Assembly: GCA_021297815.1 (NCBI GenBank)
Contig: JAJTGK010000017.1
Span: forward strand, 1 to 43,596
Source: Planctomycetaceae bacterium
GTDB lineage: Bacteria > Planctomycetota > Phycisphaerae > Phycisphaerales > SM1A02
Reading direction: 5' to 3'
DNA length: 43,596 nt
Below are positions 38,934-43,596 of the stretch, piece by piece. The translations under genes were made by a program, and so were the position numbers. Within the stretch, counting starts at the first letter, position 1. Each line of letters starts with the position of its first letter. Below the pieces are notes generated by a model that searched no databases, was not told the DNA's origin, and was given only the letters and a program-made list of their open reading frames with translations.

Positions 38934-39629
38934 TCAGCCGACCTCGTCGAGCGAACGCACCGTACCGACCGCCGCGCCCGGCGTGTATGCGCCCGCGACC
39001 TCGAGCGCGATCGGCTGCGCGCCCGCGTTCTGCGCGGCCGCGAGGCCCGACGGGCTGTCGTCGACCGCCACCACATGCGAGGGATCCACCACCCCAAGCT
39101 GCCGCATCGACTCGAAGATGCCCCACGGCGCGGGCGCCGGGTCGCACGCCTCGTCGGCCGTGACCACCGCGTCGGGCGCGGCGCCGAGCTCCTCGAGGCG
39201 CGCAAGCTGCGGGGCGAGCAGCGACCTCGGCAGGCACGCGACGGCGGCCGTCTTCACTCCGCGCGCCCGAAGCCGCTGGATCGCCGCCACGGTATCGGGG
39301 TTCGGCTCCTTCGCCGCGCTCGCCGCCTCGAGCAGCCTCGGTGCGAGGTCGCGCTCCATCGCGTCGAGGTCCTCGGGCAGCGGCCACCGCGCGTGCCCCG
39401 CGCGAAACTCCTCGGCCACGCGTCCGTTCGAGAAAAGCCGCAGGATCTGCGCCCTCGCGGTCGGCCCGCGCGACGCGACAAGGTCCTCGTCGGTCAGGGT
39501 GATGCGCCAGCGCGCGAAGGTCGAACGCACCGCCTCGTGGATCGCCCGGCGGTCGCGGTCAAACAGAATGCCGTGCCAGCTGAACACAACGGCCTCCGCC
39601 TCGCGAAGTACCTCCTGCGTCCTCGGCAC
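38934..39629 (-). CDS. HAD-superfamily (phosphonatase-like) protein with altered motif I
   Basis: Cap and core layout, HVVAVDDSPSGLAAAQNAGAQPIAL motif IV; motif I reads VVFSWHGILFD. GTG start. Confidence 0.75.
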   Translation of the reverse strand: MPRTQEVLREAEAVVFSWHGILFDRDRRAIHEAVRSTFARWRITLTDEDLVASRGPTARAQILRLFSNGRVAEEFRAGHARWPLPEDLDAMERDLAPRLLEAASAAKEPNPDTVAAIQRLRARGVKTAAVACLPRSLLAPQLARLEELGAAPDAVVTADEACDPAPAPWGIFESMRQLGVVDPSHVVAVDDSPSGLAAAQNAGAQPIALEVAGAYTPGAAVGTVRSLDEVG

Positions 39630-40085
39630 TCAGACATCCTTCCTGAGCCGCGCGACATCGAGTTCGCGCTCGGTCGGAATCGCCACGAGCCCGACGAGCG
39701 GCGCGTCGGGACCAGTCTGAATCTGCACGAGACGGATCGGCGTCGGCGGGTAGTAGCGCAGCAGGCCGCCAGGGAAGGGGCCTTCGCCGCGCACATCCCA
39801 GAACTCGCCGAGCGGCACGCGCAGCGTCTGGCCCGCCTCGAGCGCCGCAAGGCGATGCAGGTAGCGCTGGTTCAGCCACAGGTCGACATTCTCGAACCGC
39901 TCGATGGTCGCGTTCACGATGAGCATCGCGTCGCCATCGTTCATCACCTGGATCTCGGCGACCCGTCCCTGCGGAAGGTCGAACGGATACGCCCGCGACG
40001 CGCGGCCCGGTTCGTAGCGCACCGCCTCGCAGGCGGGCAGCAGGAGCGCGAGGGCTGCGGCGATCGAGGCGGCGGGCAGTCGCAT
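39630..40085 (-). CDS. Putative lipoprotein
   Basis: MRLPAASIAAALALLLPACEAV has a lipobox-like LLPAC; ends immediately before the HAD gene start. Confidence 0.65.
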   Translation of the reverse strand: MRLPAASIAAALALLLPACEAVRYEPGRASRAYPFDLPQGRVAEIQVMNDGDAMLIVNATIERFENVDLWLNQRYLHRLAALEAGQTLRVPLGEFWDVRGEGPFPGGLLRYYPPTPIRLVQIQTGPDAPLVGLVAIPTERELDVARLRKDV

Positions 40086-40123
40086 GGATACCCCACTGTA
40101 GCAGAGCGCCTTCGGGCGCCGCC

Positions 40124-41584
40124 TCATCCGAGGCCTGCCGCCTTGGCGCACATGTCGGCCAATTCCTGCGCGCGCGCGGGGGTGGGGGCCTCGGCGATCA
40201 CGCGGGCGATCGGCTCCGTGTTCGACGCGCGCAGGTGCACCCAGCCGTCGGCGAAGTCGATGCGCACGCCGTCGGAGTCGTTCACGCGCTCGTGCGCGAA
40301 CGCGGCCTTCAGGCGTTCGAGCGCGGCCGCGACCGCGGGCAGCCCGCCGATCGCGGCAAGGTCGAGCTTCGTCTTGAGGATCGCGTAGCGCGGCAGCGCG
40401 TCGACGATCGCGGAAAGCGGCTCCTCGCGGCTCGCGAGCAGGTCGAGCACGAGCGCCATCGCCGACAGCGAGTCGCGCACCCAGCAGACCTCGGGCAGGA
40501 TCACGCCGCCGTTGCCCTCTCCGCCGAGGAGTCCGCCCGCGGGCTTGAGCGCCGCGACGACATTCGCCTCGCCGACCGCGGTACGCAGGACGGTCGAGCC
40601 AGGAAAGCGTGCCGCGATGTCGTCGATCATGCGCGAGGTCGACAGGTTCGCCGCCAGCACACCCGCGCCGTGCAGCTCGAGCATGCGCAGCGCCGCAAGC
40701 ACCAGTGTGTACTCCTCGCCGATGTAGCGGCCCTTCTCGTCGACGATCGCCAGGCGGTCGGCGTCGGGGTCCTGCGCGAAGCCGCATGCTGCCTTCCCCG
40801 CCTGCGCGCGCACCGCAGCGATGAGGTCGCCGAGGTTCTGCTCGATCGGCTCAGGCGTGTGGCCGAAGATGCCCGTCGGCTCGGCGTGGATCAAGGTCGC
40901 CCGACAGCCGAGCGCCGCAAGCAGCATCGGGCCCGCCTGGCAGCCCGACGCGTTCACGCAGTCGAGCACCACCGACAGTCCGCCCCGCGCGCGCACGCGG
41001 CTGGCGGCGCCTGTGACCTCGAGGACCCGCGCGACATGCTGCGACGCCGCCGAGTCGCACTGCGAGACCGTCCCGATCTCGAGGGGGCTCGTGAAGGCGA
41101 TCCCGTCCTGCGACTCGCCCAGCACGCCCGCCGCGACCGCGGCGCGGAAGCGGGCGATGATCGCCTCCGCGACGGGCTTCGGCGGCGCGAGGCCGTCGCT
41201 GTCGAGGCACTTCAGGCCGTTCCACTCGATCGGGTTGTGGCTTGCGGTCACGGCCATGCCGCCATCGGCGCCAAGCGCGCGAATCATGAGGCCCACCGTC
41301 GGCGTCATCGCGACCCCGAGGTCGACGACATCGCACCCCGTCGCGGCCAGCGCGCCCTGCACCGCCTGCGCCAGGGCATGTCCGCCGAACCGCCCGTCGC
41401 GGGCGACGACGACGAGAGGCTTCCGCGTCGGCCCGACGAGCGCGCGCACATGCGAGCCGAACGCCCCCGCGAAGGTCGCGGCGACGACGGGAGTCATGGT
41501 GCGTCCGACGATGCCTCGGGCCCCTGAAACCGACAGCATGAGGGGCGCATCCGAGCTCTTCGCGTGTCCTGCGGGGGTCGACAT
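40124..41584 (-). CDS. Phosphohexomutase (phosphoglucosamine mutase / phosphomannomutase-like)
   Basis: SVSGARGIVGRTMTP, GGMAVTASHNPIEWNGLK active-site serine, DPDADRLAIVDEKGRYIGEEYTL, GEGNGGVI, RASNTEPIARVIAEA. Confidence 0.92.
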   Translation of the reverse strand: MSTPAGHAKSSDAPLMLSVSGARGIVGRTMTPVVAATFAGAFGSHVRALVGPTRKPLVVVARDGRFGGHALAQAVQGALAATGCDVVDLGVAMTPTVGLMIRALGADGGMAVTASHNPIEWNGLKCLDSDGLAPPKPVAEAIIARFRAAVAAGVLGESQDGIAFTSPLEIGTVSQCDSAASQHVARVLEVTGAASRVRARGGLSVVLDCVNASGCQAGPMLLAALGCRATLIHAEPTGIFGHTPEPIEQNLGDLIAAVRAQAGKAACGFAQDPDADRLAIVDEKGRYIGEEYTLVLAALRMLELHGAGVLAANLSTSRMIDDIAARFPGSTVLRTAVGEANVVAALKPAGGLLGGEGNGGVILPEVCWVRDSLSAMALVLDLLASREEPLSAIVDALPRYAILKTKLDLAAIGGLPAVAAALERLKAAFAHERVNDSDGVRIDFADGWVHLRASNTEPIARVIAEAPTPARAQELADMCAKAAGLG

Positions 41585-41638
41585 GCGGGCGAGTGTACGG
41601 CCGCCGCGGCGGGTGGTGAGCGATACACTCCGCTCCCC

Positions 41639-42097
41639 ATGCGGCCTTCGTCGGACGCGTCCGCCAACTCCTCGAACCAGCCCTTCGCCCTCGAGGTCGA
41701 GGCCGAGTTCGCCGCGGCCCATGCGATCCTGCTCGCGGGCGCCCGCGAGCGGCTTCACGGCCACAACTGGCGCGTCGTCGCCTCCGTCGCGGGCGCTCGG
41801 CTCGACGGCGAGGAACTCCTCTGCGACTTCCATCTCGTCGAGCGGCTGCTCGCCGAGACCATAGCGCCGTTCCGCGACGGCAACCTGAACGACACGCCGC
41901 CGTTCGACCGCCGCAACCCGACCGCCGAAGCGGTTGCGCATCACATCGCGACCGAACTCGCCCGCCGTCTCTCCGCGGCCGCGCCCTCCGTGCAGCTCGA
42001 GTGGGTACGCGTGACCGAGGCTCCGCGCTGCACGGCCATCGTGCGCCTGCATGGCGGCGCCGTTCCCGACCCGCGAGGCCTCTCGCCGCACCGCTGA
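41639..42097 (+). CDS. 6-pyruvoyl-tetrahydropterin synthase / QueD-family protein
   Basis: VEAEFAAAHAILLAGARERLHGHNWRV, LLCDFHLVERLL, NLNDTPPFDRRNPTAEAVAHHIATEL, VRVTEAPRCTA. Confidence 0.87.
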   Translation: MRPSSDASANSSNQPFALEVEAEFAAAHAILLAGARERLHGHNWRVVASVAGARLDGEELLCDFHLVERLLAETIAPFRDGNLNDTPPFDRRNPTAEAVAHHIATELARRLSAAAPSVQLEWVRVTEAPRCTAIVRLHGGAVPDPRGLSPHR

Positions 42098-42133
42098 CGA
42101 AGGACACCGTCCGCACCTCCGCGCGACGCACCC

Positions 42134-43596
42134 ATGACCGACGCCTCCCACCGCAAGCCCGCCGCGCGCCCGACCCCGCCGAACGAGATCGTCCCCACGG
42201 GGCCCGACGACCCCGCGCGCTTCCTGAACCGCGACATCCAGTGGCTCGAGTTCAACCGCCGCGTGCTCGCGCAGGCGCTCGACCCGCGCAACCCGCTCCT
42301 CGAGCGCGTGCGCTTCCTCGCGATCTTCGGCTCGAACCTCGACGAGTTCTTCATGAAGCGCGTCGGCGGCCTGCGTCGCCAGATCGACGCGGGCGTCGGC
42401 AGCCCGCCCTGGGAGCCGCTCACGCCCGCCGAGCAATTGATCCTGATCCGCGAGCGCGTGCTCGAGCAGACCGCCCTCGCGACCGACGCGTACCGCGACA
42501 CCATCGTGCCGCTCCTGCGTGAGCAGTCGATCGAGCTCCTCGGCTGGAAGCAGCTCACCGACGCCGAGCGCGCCGAGGCCGAGCAGTGGTACCGCCGCAA
42601 TGTCTTCCCGATCCTCACGCCGCTCGCGGTCGACCCGGGCCACCGCTTCCCGTTCATCTCGAACATGTCGGTGTCGCTCGGCGTCCTCCTGCGCCGCCCG
42701 GGCGAGACCGAGGCGCTCTTCGCGCGCGTGAAGGTGCCCGAGCTCGGCGCGCGCCTCTACCGCTTCGGCGCGTCGCGCCGCTTCGTCTCGCTGCAGGAGG
42801 TCATCGCGCACAACCTCGACGACCTCTTCCCAGGCATGGAGATCGCCGAGGTCCTGCCGTTCCGCGTCACGCGCAACGCCGAGACCGAGCGCGACAACGA
42901 GGACGCCGAGGATCTCCTCGAGCAGATCCAGCAGCAGCTGCGCGAGCGCCGCTTCGCGCGCGTGGTGCGCCTCGAGATCGGCACGCAGGCGAACGAGCGC
43001 ATCATGCGCTTCCTCGAGGACGAGCTCGCGCTCGGCGACGACGACCTCTACGAGACGCACGGCATGCTCGACTGGGCCACGCTCAACGAGATCGCCGACA
43101 TCGACCTCCCCGAGCATCGGTGGCCCAAGTGGTCGCCCATCGCGCCCGCGGGCCTCGACGACGAGGATTCCGACATCTTCGCCCGCATCCGCGAAGGCGA
43201 CCTCCTTGTCCATCATCCGTACGAGAGCTTCGACCACACGGTCGAGCGCTTCATCGAGCAGGCGGCGGCCGACCCGAAGGTGCTCGCCATCAAGCAGGCG
43301 CTCTACCGGACGAGCGGCGACTCGCCCTTCATCCCGAGCCTGATCCGCGCCGCCGAAAGCGGCAAGCAGGTCGCGGTGCTCGTCGAGCTGCGCGCCCGCT
43401 TCGACGAGGCGCGCAACATCCTCTGGGCGCGCAAGCTCGAGGACGCGGGCGTGCATGTCGCCTACGGCGTCGTCGGCTACAAGACGCACACGAAGGCCGC
43501 GCTCGTCGTGCGCCAGGAGCAGGGCGGCATCCGCTCGTACGCCCACATCGGCACGGGCAACTACAACTCGAAGACCGCGCGGCTCTACGAGGACCT
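42134..43596 (+). CDS. ppk1: Polyphosphate kinase 1 (5' part, runs off the window)
   Basis: FLNRDIQWLEFNRRVLAQALDPRNPLLERVRFLAIFGSNLDEFFMKRVGGL...KQALYRTSGDSPFIPSLIRAAESGKQVAVLVELRARFDEARNI...GVVGYKTHTKAALVVRQE...AHIGTGNYN; no stop before window end. Confidence 0.95.
   Translation, partial: MTDASHRKPAARPTPPNEIVPTGPDDPARFLNRDIQWLEFNRRVLAQALDPRNPLLERVRFLAIFGSNLDEFFMKRVGGLRRQIDAGVGSPPWEPLTPAEQLILIRERVLEQTALATDAYRDTIVPLLREQSIELLGWKQLTDAERAEAEQWYRRNVFPILTPLAVDPGHRFPFISNMSVSLGVLLRRPGETEALFARVKVPELGARLYRFGASRRFVSLQEVIAHNLDDLFPGMEIAEVLPFRVTRNAETERDNEDAEDLLEQIQQQLRERRFARVVRLEIGTQANERIMRFLEDELALGDDDLYETHGMLDWATLNEIADIDLPEHRWPKWSPIAPAGLDDEDSDIFARIREGDLLVHHPYESFDHTVERFIEQAAADPKVLAIKQALYRTSGDSPFIPSLIRAAESGKQVAVLVELRARFDEARNILWARKLEDAGVHVAYGVVGYKTHTKAALVVRQEQGGIRSYAHIGTGNYNSKTARLYED

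Noticed and set aside
41581-41640. Novel regulatory element between the divergent phosphohexomutase and PTPS-like genes
   Set aside because: The gap is short and shows no repeat or stem beyond ordinary divergent-promoter spacing.

Overview
High-GC bacterial chromosome window. The gene complement is ordinary; a planctomycete/Phycisphaerae-like origin is only a guess. About 37 protein-coding genes are supportable, including sucD, purM, arfB-like, a PLP-dependent decarboxylase, an M3 peptidase, ispE, nadA, a large AsmA-like protein, nuoI-like, a partial ATP synthase operon (AtpZ/AtpI-like, atpB, atpE, atpF, atpH, atpA), pcp, a cytidine-deaminase-fold enzyme, a frameshifted NERD-SF1 helicase, ftsK, a dehydratase-ACP-dehydratase cassette, coaD, panB, an HtrA-like protease, thyX, rmuC, a phosphohexomutase, a PTPS/QueD-like gene and the 5' part of ppk1. 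The strongest unexpected signals are: (1) near-total absence of the tetranucleotide ACGT across the window. I found it only 4 times by eye, all inside one interspersed repeat, and NV/DV/HV/YV codon pairs switch to T-ending codons to avoid it. (2) That repeat is a 55-bp near-perfect nested palindrome present as two pairs (25.4-25.6 kb and 32.1-32.4 kb), and 4 of the 5 differences I see from its consensus destroy ACGT sites. (3) The ATP synthase operon ends after atpA at an intrinsic terminator, without gamma/beta/epsilon. (4) The NERD-helicase gene is frameshifted where the NERD E-x-K motif should be. (5) Several structured or repeat-rich intergenic regions are present. No tRNA, rRNA, CRISPR array or transposase gene was recognised. 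All calls are from reading the sequence and supplied ORFs; no searches were run.
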